NCBI GenBank assembly: GCA_026786005.1
Contig: JAJAYW010000003.1
Span: 1 to 38,039 of the forward strand
Direction: 5' to 3'
From: Lysobacter sp.
GTDB taxonomy: Bacteria; Pseudomonadota; Gammaproteobacteria; Xanthomonadales; Xanthomonadaceae
Length of the DNA stretch: 38,039 bases
Shown here: one piece after another, positions 15,374 through 23,415 of the stretch
Numbering within the stretch: position 1 is the stretch's first letter
How the letters are laid out: each line of letters opens with the position of its first letter
Position numbers and translations under genes: made by a program
The notes under the pieces: model-generated
What the model saw: only the letters and a program-made list of their open reading frames with translations
What the model was told of the DNA's origin: nothing
The model's database searches: none

Positions 15374-16722
15374 GCGAGCTCCGAAATCGTCACGCGGAAC
15401 TTGCCCGTGGGCGTCAAGGGGATGTCATCGGCATACACGAAGTTGCAGTCGATGCTGGTGCCAACCGCCTTGCGCAGTTCGCCGCGCAGCAGGTCCAGTA
15501 CCGATTCATCGAAGTCGGCATCGCGCACCAGGGTGATGTCCAGCGCGTCAAGACGCCGCTGCACGACCTGGTAGCGCTTGATCCCGCTGGCGGCGAGGAA
15601 GATGTAGACGATGAACTCGCCCGGTATGAAGTGTCCATCGACCGTGCGCAGGGCATCGAGCTTGCGGCCGTCGACCGACGCCAGCCGCGGCAGGCCGCGG
15701 CCACACGCGCACGCGCCACTGGCTGCGGTGCCCAGGTCGCCGTTGGCGTAGCGCAACAGCGGCATGCCGTAGTTGTGCAGGTCGGTGATCAGCAATTCGG
15801 ACGGGGCCGCATCGGACGACGGATCGATGCGGGCGCCAAGCTCCACCTTGAGGTGGTCGGCGTTGAGGTGCAAACCATTCCTGTGTTCGCATTCGGCGGC
15901 AATCAACATCACCTCCCTGCAGCCATAGGTGTTGTAGGCCGGACAGCCAAAGGCTTGCTCGATGATGCGTCGCTGCGGCTCGTGCAATGCCTCGGCCGCC
16001 GTCATGATCCGCTGCGGGGCCTTCAACCGGCGTCCGTTCGCAAGCATCCATTCGGCCATCTTCAAGATCGGTGCCACGTAGGAGACGATGACGTCGGGCT
16101 TGTACGCGTCGATCGCATCGGCGTACTCGGCCATGCGACCTTCGCTCATCTGGAAGGCGTTGAGCATCCGCCGATTGAACGCCGCGTGGTAGAGGCTGTC
16201 CTTGAGTCCCGGCAGCCGTGCCGGAGTCAGCGACGCGCCCCACAGGTAAAGCGTGCGCTGCCCGAGCCGCGCGCCGGCCCAGCCGTAGCCGCGGAACATC
16301 GTTGCGATGCGCCGTTCGTAACTCTCGCGGGTGTACCCGAAGCGGAGAGGTTCGCCGGTCGAGCCGCCCGTGGTCTTGTACAGCAACCCCGCGCGATACG
16401 ACGGTGCAATCAACTGTTCGAAGTTGTCGCGTATGTCCTGCTTGGTCAGGACCGGCAGGCGCGCGTAGTCGGCAGGTCCGCGGATGTCGCCCGCGTCCGC
16501 CAGCCCCAGTTGCTTCCAGCGCTGGCGGTAATACGGGACTTCGTTCCAGCAGTGCTCCACCAGCTGCTTGAGTTTTCTCCACTGCAGCGCGTCGATCTCG
16601 TCATGCGGCAGCCACTGGTTGTGCTCGTACTCGTGCAGATAGCGCAGCGTGTTGCGCCGCCTCAATCCGGACTCGTAGGCGGGAAACAGCACATGCCGGA
16701 ACACCGGCTCGTACAGGCTCAT
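15370..16722 (-). CDS. CapK/PaaK-like adenylate-forming enzyme
   Basis: A 450-residue member of the phenylacetate-CoA-ligase-like adenylating family, the CapK type seen in capsule clusters. Visible motifs are the P-loop YKTTGGSTGEPLRFG at about 129-143, TAAEALHEPQR, the NTYGCREVMLIAAEC substrate/AMP region, RYANGDLG, and the C-terminal ADDIPLTPTGKFR with the catalytic lysine. It would activate a carboxylic acid as its adenylate, possibly for transfer to the polysaccharide or to a carrier; no CoA ligase function is proven for CapK proteins. The start ATG 16722 overlaps the flippase stop (ATGA). The very long ORF in the track is an upstream extension through the flippase gene. A second, unrelated AMP ligase with its own carrier protein lies at 32706. 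Confidence 0.87.
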   Translation of the reverse strand: MSLYEPVFRHVLFPAYESGLRRRNTLRYLHEYEHNQWLPHDEIDALQWRKLKQLVEHCWNEVPYYRQRWKQLGLADAGDIRGPADYARLPVLTKQDIRDNFEQLIAPSYRAGLLYKTTGGSTGEPLRFGYTRESYERRIATMFRGYGWAGARLGQRTLYLWGASLTPARLPGLKDSLYHAAFNRRMLNAFQMSEGRMAEYADAIDAYKPDVIVSYVAPILKMAEWMLANGRRLKAPQRIMTAAEALHEPQRRIIEQAFGCPAYNTYGCREVMLIAAECEHRNGLHLNADHLKVELGARIDPSSDAAPSELLITDLHNYGMPLLRYANGDLGTAASGACACGRGLPRLASVDGRKLDALRTVDGHFIPGEFIVYIFLAASGIKRYQVVQRRLDALDITLVRDADFDESVLDLLRGELRKAVGTSIDCNFVYADDIPLTPTGKFRVTISELA

Positions 16723-18278
16723 GATGCCCGTCCCTCGGGTGCGCGCTCGTAGGCCCATGCCAGGAAGCGCGCGCTCGCGCGCGGACGCCCCGCCATCAAG
16801 TGCTGGTGCAGCCGTTGCAAGTACTCGATGTCGCCGCGGCTCCAGCAACCCAGCAGCAAGGTCAGCGGCGCGTAAGTCAGCGCCAGCACCATTGCGCCCA
16901 GGGCGGCCGCAGCCAACGGGGCCAGCTGCCCACGCAACGGCAGGGCGATCAGCGCTGCCAGCGTCGCCGCCATGGAAATGCGCAGCAACCGGCTCCAGTC
17001 CGGCACGGCGCCACTGACCCGGATCGCCAGGGCCATCGTCGCCACCGCGCAGGTCACCGACACCGCAAGATAGGCCATGGCGGCGCCAGTGAGCCCGTAA
17101 TAGCGGATCAGTAACGCGTCGAGCGCTACTTTCAAGGCGCCACACGTGACGACTACCAGCAACACGCTGCGCTGGCGGTCGGCACTGATCAGCAGGCTGG
17201 ACCCCCCGTTCGTCATGGTCATGATTGAGACGCCCAACAAGCAGACGGCGAACACCGGGCCGGCGGCCGTGTACGCACTGCCGTACAGGGCCTGGATCAC
17301 CGCACCCGAGAACACGGCGCCAAACGCCACGAGCGGCGCCGCCAGCAGCGCGAGGTAACTGGTGGTCGCCACGAAACGCCGGCCGGCGACATCGCGGCCC
17401 TGGCTCATGGCATTGGCCATCATCGGCAACAACAGCGCTCCAAACACGCCGGGCACCAGCGCCGCCGAACCGATCGCGATCTGGTAGGCGACCTTGAACT
17501 GGCCCGCCGCATGGGCACTGCCGTAAAGGGTGAGGAACAACACCTCGACCTCGCTTGCCGCGACGAAGCCGACACTTACGATCATGGCGGTCAGCCACAT
17601 GTGGCGGCGCACGCGCGCAAGCAGGTCAGGCGGGAGCGCAATGGCGGGCGAATGCGCGGCGGGCACCAACGGCGTGATTTGCCGCCGCGACATCCCGTAG
17701 AACACCACGCTGGAGACCACGAAGACCGCCAGCAGCCACTCCACCGGCGCATCGAACCAGATGGCGGCGACCACGAGCCCCAGGTTCACCGGCGTGGAGA
17801 CCAGGGCCACGATCGCGGTGGCACGGAAGTTCTCGAACCCCTTGGCCACGCCTATGTTGAACATGTAGGCCGCACGCAGTGTCGTGGCCACCACCAGGAA
17901 GCCGAGCAGCAGCACATGGTTCATGCCCGGCGCGACATGCTCGCCGGCGAACACGAACACGGCCGCACCAGCCAGCAGCACGACCAACAGGAACACCCAC
18001 TGCGCCCGGCGCAGGTAGGCAATCAACGCGGGAATCGATGCCTCACGCCCTCCCCCACGCAACTCCGCCACGAACTTGATCGCCGCGCTGGCGGTGCCCG
18101 AGTTGGTAGTCGCCACGCCCATCGCCACCAGCCATATCACCAGACTGTAGGCGCCGAACCCGTCCGGCCCCAGGTGCCGGGCAATAACGATCGACGTCAG
18201 CATGCCCAGCACATATTCGGTGTACATGCCGACCGACGAAAACAAGGTATTGCGCAGTGTTTGCGTGCGTGTGGTCAT
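16719..18278 (-). CDS. Wzx-like polysaccharide flippase
   Basis: An integral membrane transporter of the MOP/PST superfamily (519 residues) that would flip undecaprenyl-linked repeat units to the periplasm. The N-terminus has the family pattern NTLFSSVGMYTEYVLGMLTSIVIARHLGPDGFGAYSL. Some 12-14 hydrophobic spans follow, with a second-half repeat (FVAASEVEVLFLTLYGSAHAAGQFKVAYQIA) and a hydrophilic C-terminal tail. The start ATG 18278 overlaps the upstream polymerase stop (ATGA). The track's start at 18557 lies inside the polymerase gene and is rejected. Together with the adjacent Wzy-like protein and the chain-length determinant it marks this as a Wzx/Wzy-dependent pathway. Substrate specificity cannot be read from sequence. 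Confidence 0.9.
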   Translation of the reverse strand: MTTRTQTLRNTLFSSVGMYTEYVLGMLTSIVIARHLGPDGFGAYSLVIWLVAMGVATTNSGTASAAIKFVAELRGGGREASIPALIAYLRRAQWVFLLVVLLAGAAVFVFAGEHVAPGMNHVLLLGFLVVATTLRAAYMFNIGVAKGFENFRATAIVALVSTPVNLGLVVAAIWFDAPVEWLLAVFVVSSVVFYGMSRRQITPLVPAAHSPAIALPPDLLARVRRHMWLTAMIVSVGFVAASEVEVLFLTLYGSAHAAGQFKVAYQIAIGSAALVPGVFGALLLPMMANAMSQGRDVAGRRFVATTSYLALLAAPLVAFGAVFSGAVIQALYGSAYTAAGPVFAVCLLGVSIMTMTNGGSSLLISADRQRSVLLVVVTCGALKVALDALLIRYYGLTGAAMAYLAVSVTCAVATMALAIRVSGAVPDWSRLLRISMAATLAALIALPLRGQLAPLAAAALGAMVLALTYAPLTLLLGCWSRGDIEYLQRLHQHLMAGRPRASARFLAWAYERAPEGRAS

Positions 18279-19615
18279 ATCAGCGCCAGCAATACCTTGA
18301 CCATGACATAGAGGCCGACTACGCCCGCCAGCGCCCACAGCGGCCAGCGCAGCACGTCCTGTCCCAGGCTGAACCTGGGCAGGGCCGGATAGCGTGCCTG
18401 CATCGCAACGTAGTGCCCCACGACCAGGGCTGCCAGCAGATAGAGGATGACCAGGTAGCTGCGGCTTAGGAAGAATGCAGCGGCGAAGAACCCGGACAGC
18501 GACAGCAACAGGGTCAAGGCGATGGCCTTGTCCTCCAGCCATTCGTGCTCCATCCATTCGTGCTCCATCGGCTCGGCGTGCGATACGGCGATGTCGCCAG
18601 GGCCGGCTTCAGCAGCAACCAACTCGGCACTGGCAAAACCGTCCCCCTGCCTGAGCACCGCCAGGACCATCCGAAAGCAGTAACCGACGAATGCCAGCCA
18701 GATGGTGAAACCGACGATGCCGGTTTCGGCCAGTACCAGTACGAAGGAGTTGTGCGCCGTGAGATGGTTCAGATCCGAGTAGCCGTCCGCGCCTATTCCG
18801 AAGATCGGGCTGGAGATGAACATGTGCAGGCCCTCGTACCAGGATTCGACCCGGCCCTGGGCCGAGGCCTCGGAGACTTCCATCTCTTGCAACCGCGACG
18901 GCAGCACCATCATCACCGCCATCGCCGCCACACCCATTACGGCTGCAGTGAACGCGCCACGCCGGTGCCACACGTACACGCCCAGCAGCACCACCAACGC
19001 CAGCAGGGTGCCGCGCGAATCGGTGAGGTAGATGCCGTAGATCAGGACCGCCGCCACCGCCAGCCAGAACACACGACGCAACCCAAGCAAGCCACCGCGC
19101 CCGCTGAGGTAGAGGGCCATCGGCAGGCACATGACGAACAGCAGGCCCAGGTCATTGGGGTCGTTGAAGATGCCCACATACTGGATGCGGGTTTCCTGCG
19201 ACAGGCCCACCCCGGTCCAGCCCATGCCGGTCTGCGACTGCTCGATCCCGTGCAGCGCCAGTACACCGGCGCAGAGTGCAAATATCGCCATCGCGGTGAC
19301 GATGCGCTGGCGCGTGTTCACGGCGTTGGACAACACCACGAATGCCAGCAATACCGGCGCGAACTTGCTCCACTGGACGATGGCGCCGCCGTTCCAGCCG
19401 TTGAACACCTTGGAAAACATCAACACCACCAGGAAGCACGCCAGCAAGAGGTACTGCGGCGCGGCGAATGACTTGCGCGTCGACAACAACCAGAACAGCG
19501 CCGCGACGACCAGGGCAATCGGCTGCAACGGCAAGCCGATCACATCCACCAGCGCGGGATAGTCCTGCGGCCGGATCAGCACCAGCAGCAGGTAGATGAT
19601 CATGAACACGAACAT
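18275..19615 (-). CDS. Wzy/O-antigen ligase family polymerase
   Basis: A 446-residue membrane protein with about ten to twelve spans, expected to polymerise repeat units on the periplasmic side. The large periplasmic loop and its flank show the Wzy_C/WaaL pattern: YVGIFNDPNDLGLLFVMCLPMALYLSGRG, then TDSRGTLLALVVLLGV, then ESWYEGLHMFISSPIFGIGADGYSD, LTAHNSFVLVLAETGIVGF. In the hydrophilic stretch before the last spans a short in-frame duplication gives MEHEW twice. The start ATG 19615 is followed at once by the first span; it lies 12 bases after the deacetylase stop. The position between a flippase and a deacetylase, without lipid A core genes, makes a polymerase more likely than an O-antigen ligase. 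Confidence 0.87.
   Translation of the reverse strand: MFVFMIIYLLLVLIRPQDYPALVDVIGLPLQPIALVVAALFWLLSTRKSFAAPQYLLLACFLVVLMFSKVFNGWNGGAIVQWSKFAPVLLAFVVLSNAVNTRQRIVTAMAIFALCAGVLALHGIEQSQTGMGWTGVGLSQETRIQYVGIFNDPNDLGLLFVMCLPMALYLSGRGGLLGLRRVFWLAVAAVLIYGIYLTDSRGTLLALVVLLGVYVWHRRGAFTAAVMGVAAMAVMMVLPSRLQEMEVSEASAQGRVESWYEGLHMFISSPIFGIGADGYSDLNHLTAHNSFVLVLAETGIVGFTIWLAFVGYCFRMVLAVLRQGDGFASAELVAAEAGPGDIAVSHAEPMEHEWMEHEWLEDKAIALTLLLSLSGFFAAAFFLSRSYLVILYLLAALVVGHYVAMQARYPALPRFSLGQDVLRWPLWALAGVVGLYVMVKVLLALI
18539..18568 (-). repeat. 15-bp in-frame tandem repeat in the polymerase gene
   Basis: The unit CCATTCGTGCTCCAT (plus strand) occurs at 18539-18553 and again at 18554-18568, giving the peptide duplication MEHEWMEHEW in an acidic loop of the Wzy-like protein. 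Both copies are identical, so the duplication is recent or the tract varies by slippage. The frame is unaffected whatever the copy number. Confidence 0.9.
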
Positions 19616-19627
19616 CGGCGCGCCCGC

Positions 19628-20722
19628 TCAGCCCGCGCGCAGGCGCGAGCGCGTGGGATAGCCAAAGAGTTCGGGCAACGAGACCATGGCCTCGAACCAT
19701 GCCGTGTCCATGCTCCGCTCCACCGGCAACCGGCGCAGCGAGTAGCGCGAGTCAGGCCGCACAGTGTCTGTTCCGGCGATGTAACTGCAAGCCATGCGGA
19801 AGCCGCTCTGGCGTACGGTCTCGATGACCTGTGCGTTGAAGGCATCCGGCCCGCCGACGGGATAGGACAGTACCTGTACCGACGTGCCCAGCTCGCGATC
19901 CAGCGTGGCCTTGGATTCGCACACCTCTTCGGCCATCTGCGCGAGCGACAATTTCGCCAGCATGCGGTGGCCGACGCCATGCGATCCGATTTCCATGCCC
20001 GCCCCCTGCATCTCGCGCAGTTGATCCCAACTCATCGGCCGGCAATTGACATGCCCCACATGGCGCCAGATTCCCCACTCCCGTTCCAGACGCGCGATAA
20101 AAGCCTCTTGGGCGCCATCGTGGAGCGATTTCAACCGATCCAGTACTTCGTTCGCCAACGCGCGCCGACCCGTCAGCGACTCCGGCAGCGCGGCTTCCAG
20201 CCCCAGCTCGGGCGCGCTCAGCTGCGTCGCCTCGGTGGTGCAGATCATGTGCACGAGCCAGTCATAAGCATACGGCGCGCCGGAATCGATATGACCCGTG
20301 GCCACGAAGAACATCGCCGACAGCCCCAGGTCCTTCAGGATCGGAAACGCGATGCGGTGGTTGTCGTCGTAGCCATCATCGAACGAAATCAGAATGGCGC
20401 GCGGCGGCATGCGTCGACCCGCCTCGAAGAGCGCCATTACTTCGTCGAAACGCATCGGATGGAAGCGTCGGCGCACGAAAGCCATTTGCTCGTGGAAGCG
20501 CTCGGCCGATGCGCTGATCAGCTCGACGTCGAAATCGAAGCCGGCCGGTTCCACCGACTCCAGTACCCGGTGATAGGCCAGGATCCGCAAGTCATCCCGC
20601 AGCAGCGTGCGCAATCGCGCCAGCGGGCGCACCAGCCGTGCGCCATGGCACAGGCGCGCCAGCTGCTGACGTTGGCCGTAGCCGGATGCAGCCGCCGTTG
20701 ACGTTACCTTCGATGTCGTCAT
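19628..20722 (-). CDS. Polysaccharide deacetylase, long form
   Basis: A 364-residue NodB-superfamily protein, the first gene of the minus-strand operon. It shows ILAYHRVLE with His51, AILISFDDGYDDNH with D115/D116, GSHGVGHRMLAKLS with H248/H252, LSYPVGGPDAFN and RRLPVER. A long insertion between the first and second motifs (about 140-230) sets it apart from compact NodB enzymes and resembles deacetylases of exopolysaccharide clusters. There is no clear signal peptide. I place the start at ATG 20722; the track's 667-residue ORF crosses the divergent promoter region and the neighbouring gene and is rejected. The ribosome site is weak. It lies 12 bases upstream of the polymerase and is divergent from the J-domain gene across 153 bases, which must hold promoters for both operons. 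Confidence 0.88.
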   Translation of the reverse strand: MTTSKVTSTAAASGYGQRQQLARLCHGARLVRPLARLRTLLRDDLRILAYHRVLESVEPAGFDFDVELISASAERFHEQMAFVRRRFHPMRFDEVMALFEAGRRMPPRAILISFDDGYDDNHRIAFPILKDLGLSAMFFVATGHIDSGAPYAYDWLVHMICTTEATQLSAPELGLEAALPESLTGRRALANEVLDRLKSLHDGAQEAFIARLEREWGIWRHVGHVNCRPMSWDQLREMQGAGMEIGSHGVGHRMLAKLSLAQMAEEVCESKATLDRELGTSVQVLSYPVGGPDAFNAQVIETVRQSGFRMACSYIAGTDTVRPDSRYSLRRLPVERSMDTAWFEAMVSLPELFGYPTRSRLRAG

Positions 20723-20875
20723 CGAGATCGCCGCTCGCGTGATGGGTGGTTTTCCTGGCAGTCCCCCGACTTGTCGGAATCCTGGCAGATCTCCTTCCTG
20801 TAAACGCAAAGCGCGGCCAATCGAGGCCGATACCTTCCACTTACGTGCAATGCAACCGTCCACCAAGGGGAACAC

Positions 20876-21574
20876 ATGGCGGGCAATACCGATTTCAACG
20901 CGCTCTACAGCGAACTGGGGGTGGGCGCCGACTGCAGCATCGAGCAGTTGAAGCTCGCTTATCGCCGACGCGTGAGCGAACTGCACCCCGATCACCGCGT
21001 AGTCCCGGCCGGCACTGCGCAGCTGCAGCAGCTGAATCGGTTGTACGCAGCGGCCGTTGAGTTCCAGCGCTTGCACGGGAGGCTTCCAGGCGCGCAACGG
21101 CATGTCAGTGCTCGCGTTCCGATCGGGTGCGCTGCGATCGAGCAGGAACAAGCAGCGCCGCCGCCGCTCACCGACGCACAAACCGTCCCGATGGCCGGAT
21201 CGCGTCGCCCCGTGCGTTATTTCCTGTCGATGGCGCTGGTAGTGGCCGTGCTGCTCTGGATGCGTACGCAGGAAGGCAAACAGTTGGCGCTGCCGTTGCA
21301 GGCGCCGTCGGCCGGCACGGTGCATCCGGGTTCCCTCGGCTCCGCCGGCGCATTGGTGACGGTCGGCATGGAAACGGATCGGGTTCTCGAGATTCAGGGC
21401 GCTCCGCTGGGTGCGCATGAAACGCGCTGGGACTACGGACCGTCCTGGATCGACTTCCACTGCGGCAAGGTGGTGGACTGGTACAGCTCGCCACTGCGCC
21501 CGTTGCGGGTGGACGGCACCGATCCAGCCCTCCGCGACAAGTCGGCGCGCTTGGACAAATCGATTCGCTGCTGA
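20876..21574 (+). CDS. J-domain membrane protein with BamE/SmpA-like tail
   Basis: A 232-residue protein of unusual build. Residues 5-65 form a J domain (FNALYSELGVGADCSIEQLKLAYRRRVSELHPDH) with the HPD tripeptide at 37-39 that stimulates Hsp70 ATPase. One membrane span follows at about 114-129 (YFLSMALVVAVLLWM). The C-terminal part, VTVGMETDRVLEIQGAPLG ... WDYGPSWIDFHCGKVVDWY, resembles the BamE/SmpA-type fold. The predicted topology puts the J domain in the cytoplasm and the tail in the periplasm. ATG 20876 has AAGGGGA at ideal spacing. It heads a plus-strand operon with a methyltransferase, a glycosyltransferase and a fusion enzyme. It could recruit DnaK to the membrane assembly machinery; this is inference, and the gene could also be a bystander. 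Confidence 0.8.
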   Translation: MAGNTDFNALYSELGVGADCSIEQLKLAYRRRVSELHPDHRVVPAGTAQLQQLNRLYAAAVEFQRLHGRLPGAQRHVSARVPIGCAAIEQEQAAPPPLTDAQTVPMAGSRRPVRYFLSMALVVAVLLWMRTQEGKQLALPLQAPSAGTVHPGSLGSAGALVTVGMETDRVLEIQGAPLGAHETRWDYGPSWIDFHCGKVVDWYSSPLRPLRVDGTDPALRDKSARLDKSIRC

Positions 21575-21599
21575 ATGGGGTGAGCTGTTGGGGGACGGG

Positions 21600-22211
21600 A
21601 TGATTGCAGCTACGGGCCGGTTGCTGAGCAAGGCTCAGCGGCGCCTGTGGATGAAGTACGCCCTGCGTGGCGTCGGCGGCAGCGACAACCATTCGCGCCT
21701 CGAACTTGCCTACAGCATGGAAGATCCGTGGAACATGGATTCCGCGCTGGAACGGGCACGTTTCGATGCGACCAATCGCATCATCGAACGCGCCTTCGGC
21801 CGGGTCGGCTCGATCCTCGAACTTGGCTGTGGCGAAGGACACCAGACCAGCCATTTCGCCCGGCTCTGCGACCAACAGTACGGCGTCGATGTCAGCGCGC
21901 AGGCGATCGATCGCGCCCGTGTCCGCCTGCCTTCCGCACACTTCGCGGCCACCGACATCTTTGCCCAGCCGTGGGGCGATGCCCGGCACCGGTTCGACCT
22001 GGTCACCGCCTGCGAGGTGCTCTATTACCTCAGCGACCCGGCCGCCACGATCGAACGCATGCGCCATCTCGGCCGCCGCGGCCTGGTGACGTTCTTCGCA
22101 CCGGCGTCCGGTCGCATCGGACCGCATCTGGAACGCGTGCCGGACCTGCACAAGGACTGGATCTATTCCGGCGGCACCGCATGGCTGGTGGGATGGTGGG
22201 ACGATGCCTGA
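21600..22211 (+). CDS. SAM-dependent methyltransferase (NodS-like class I)
   Basis: A 203-residue class I methyltransferase. The SAM-binding motif I is ILELGCGEGHQTSHFA at residues 72-87, followed by the acidic motif II region YGVDVSAQAIDRAR and the motif IV-like FDLVTACEVLYYLSDP. The general pattern resembles the NodS group, which N-methylates amino sugars in Nod factors. A sugar or amine of the repeat unit is therefore a plausible acceptor, which would fit with the nearby deacetylases that expose amines. The start ATG 21600 has GGGGGACGGG just before it; the track's start at 21411 lies inside the J-domain gene in another frame. It lies 25 bases after that gene and overlaps the next by 8 bases. 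Confidence 0.85.
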   Translation: MIAATGRLLSKAQRRLWMKYALRGVGGSDNHSRLELAYSMEDPWNMDSALERARFDATNRIIERAFGRVGSILELGCGEGHQTSHFARLCDQQYGVDVSAQAIDRARVRLPSAHFAATDIFAQPWGDARHRFDLVTACEVLYYLSDPAATIERMRHLGRRGLVTFFAPASGRIGPHLERVPDLHKDWIYSGGTAWLVGWWDDA

Positions 22212-23415
22212 CACGCGCGCGTCGTTGCAGGGACTAGGAGTGGTCTACTTCGGCAACAGCTGGCATGGGGAGAATCGCACCAGCAGCCACCACGTGGCGG
22301 TACGGCTGGCGGCGACGCTGCCGGTGCTGTACGTCGATTCGCCGGGAATGCGCGCACCGAACGCCTCCGGCCGCGACTTCAAGCGCGCCATCAACAAGAT
22401 AGCGGCCGCGTTCCGCGCTCCGGTGCGGACGGCGGAAGGCCCGTGGCACTGCACCGTGCCGCAGTTGCCATTCCGCCGCATCCCGGGCGTCGATGCGTTC
22501 AATCGACTTTTTGGTCGATGGGCCGTCCGGCGCGCGTTGCGGCGGGTCGGCATCACGCGCCGTATTTCCTGGTTCGTCGTGCCGCATCCCGGGTTCATGG
22601 CGCAGCGGCTGGGCGAGGAGCTCTGCGTGTACTACTGCATCGACGACTATGCGGCCCATCCCGGGGTCGACGCGACGCTGATTGCGCAGCGTGACCTCGA
22701 CCTGAGCCAGCGTGCCGACTTGCTGTTCGTGGCCCCGCCGACGCTGCTCGACGCCAAGCGCGCCTTGAACGCGGCCACCGTGTTTTCGCCGCATGGGGTC
22801 GATGTCGAACTCTTTCGACAGGCCAACGATCCGGCGACGGCGATTCCCGAAGCGGCGCGCGGACTTGCCAGGCCGGTGGTGGGTTATTTCGGTTCGCTAC
22901 ACGAATGGATCAACTTTGAACTGATCGAATGGCTCGCCCAAGCCCGTCCGCAATGGAGCTTCCTGCTGGTCGGGCATGCCGCAACGGACGTGAGCCGACT
23001 GCGCGCCTTGCCCAACGTGCACCTGGTCGGTCCCCAGCCGTATCGGACCCTGCCGCAATGGGCCAAGGCGTTCGATGCCGCCATCATTCCCTATCGGCTG
23101 AACCGCCAGGTCGCCAACGCCAATCCGCTCAAGCTGCGCGAGTACCTTGCCACCGGAAAACCCGTGGTCAGCGTGCGCAATCGCGAGATCGAGAAGTTCT
23201 CGCGCTGGGTGCGGATTGCTGACGACCGCGACGCCTTCCTCGCTGCGCTCGACGACGTGCTGAATGGCGAGCCGCCTGATGCCGCCGCGCAGCGCATGGC
23301 ATCCGTGGCCGAGCACACCTGGGACCGGCGCGTGGAGGAAGTGCTCGACCACGTGGAGCATGCACTCGCCCGCCGCACTGCCGCTGCACCCCGAATTTCC
23401 GAGGCGTATCAATGA
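22204..23415 (+). CDS. Glycosyltransferase (GT4/TuaH-like)
   Basis: A GT-B-type glycosyltransferase of 403 residues. The N-terminal half has VVYFGNSWHGENRTSSHHVAVRLA and LCVYYCIDDYAAHPG. The C-terminal half shows SPHGVDVELF, PVVGYFGSLHEWINFELIEWLA, and NPLKLREYLATGKPVVS. The HEWINF segment and general layout recall the TuaH-like family of teichuronic acid and exopolysaccharide clusters. It overlaps the methyltransferase by 8 bases and the fusion enzyme by 4 (ATGA), so the three are made together. No membrane span is present. The sugar it moves is unknown. Confidence 0.87.
   Translation: MPDTRASLQGLGVVYFGNSWHGENRTSSHHVAVRLAATLPVLYVDSPGMRAPNASGRDFKRAINKIAAAFRAPVRTAEGPWHCTVPQLPFRRIPGVDAFNRLFGRWAVRRALRRVGITRRISWFVVPHPGFMAQRLGEELCVYYCIDDYAAHPGVDATLIAQRDLDLSQRADLLFVAPPTLLDAKRALNAATVFSPHGVDVELFRQANDPATAIPEAARGLARPVVGYFGSLHEWINFELIEWLAQARPQWSFLLVGHAATDVSRLRALPNVHLVGPQPYRTLPQWAKAFDAAIIPYRLNRQVANANPLKLREYLATGKPVVSVRNREIEKFSRWVRIADDRDAFLAALDDVLNGEPPDAAAQRMASVAEHTWDRRVEEVLDHVEHALARRTAAAPRISEAYQ

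Noticed and set aside
15370-17598. 742-residue fusion of an upstream segment with the CapK-like enzyme
   Set aside because: The upstream part is out of frame within the flippase; the ATGA overlap at 16722 marks the real start.
19628-21631. 667-residue minus-strand ORF as one protein
   Set aside because: Only the part from ATG 20722 resembles a deacetylase; the rest is antisense to the J-domain gene.
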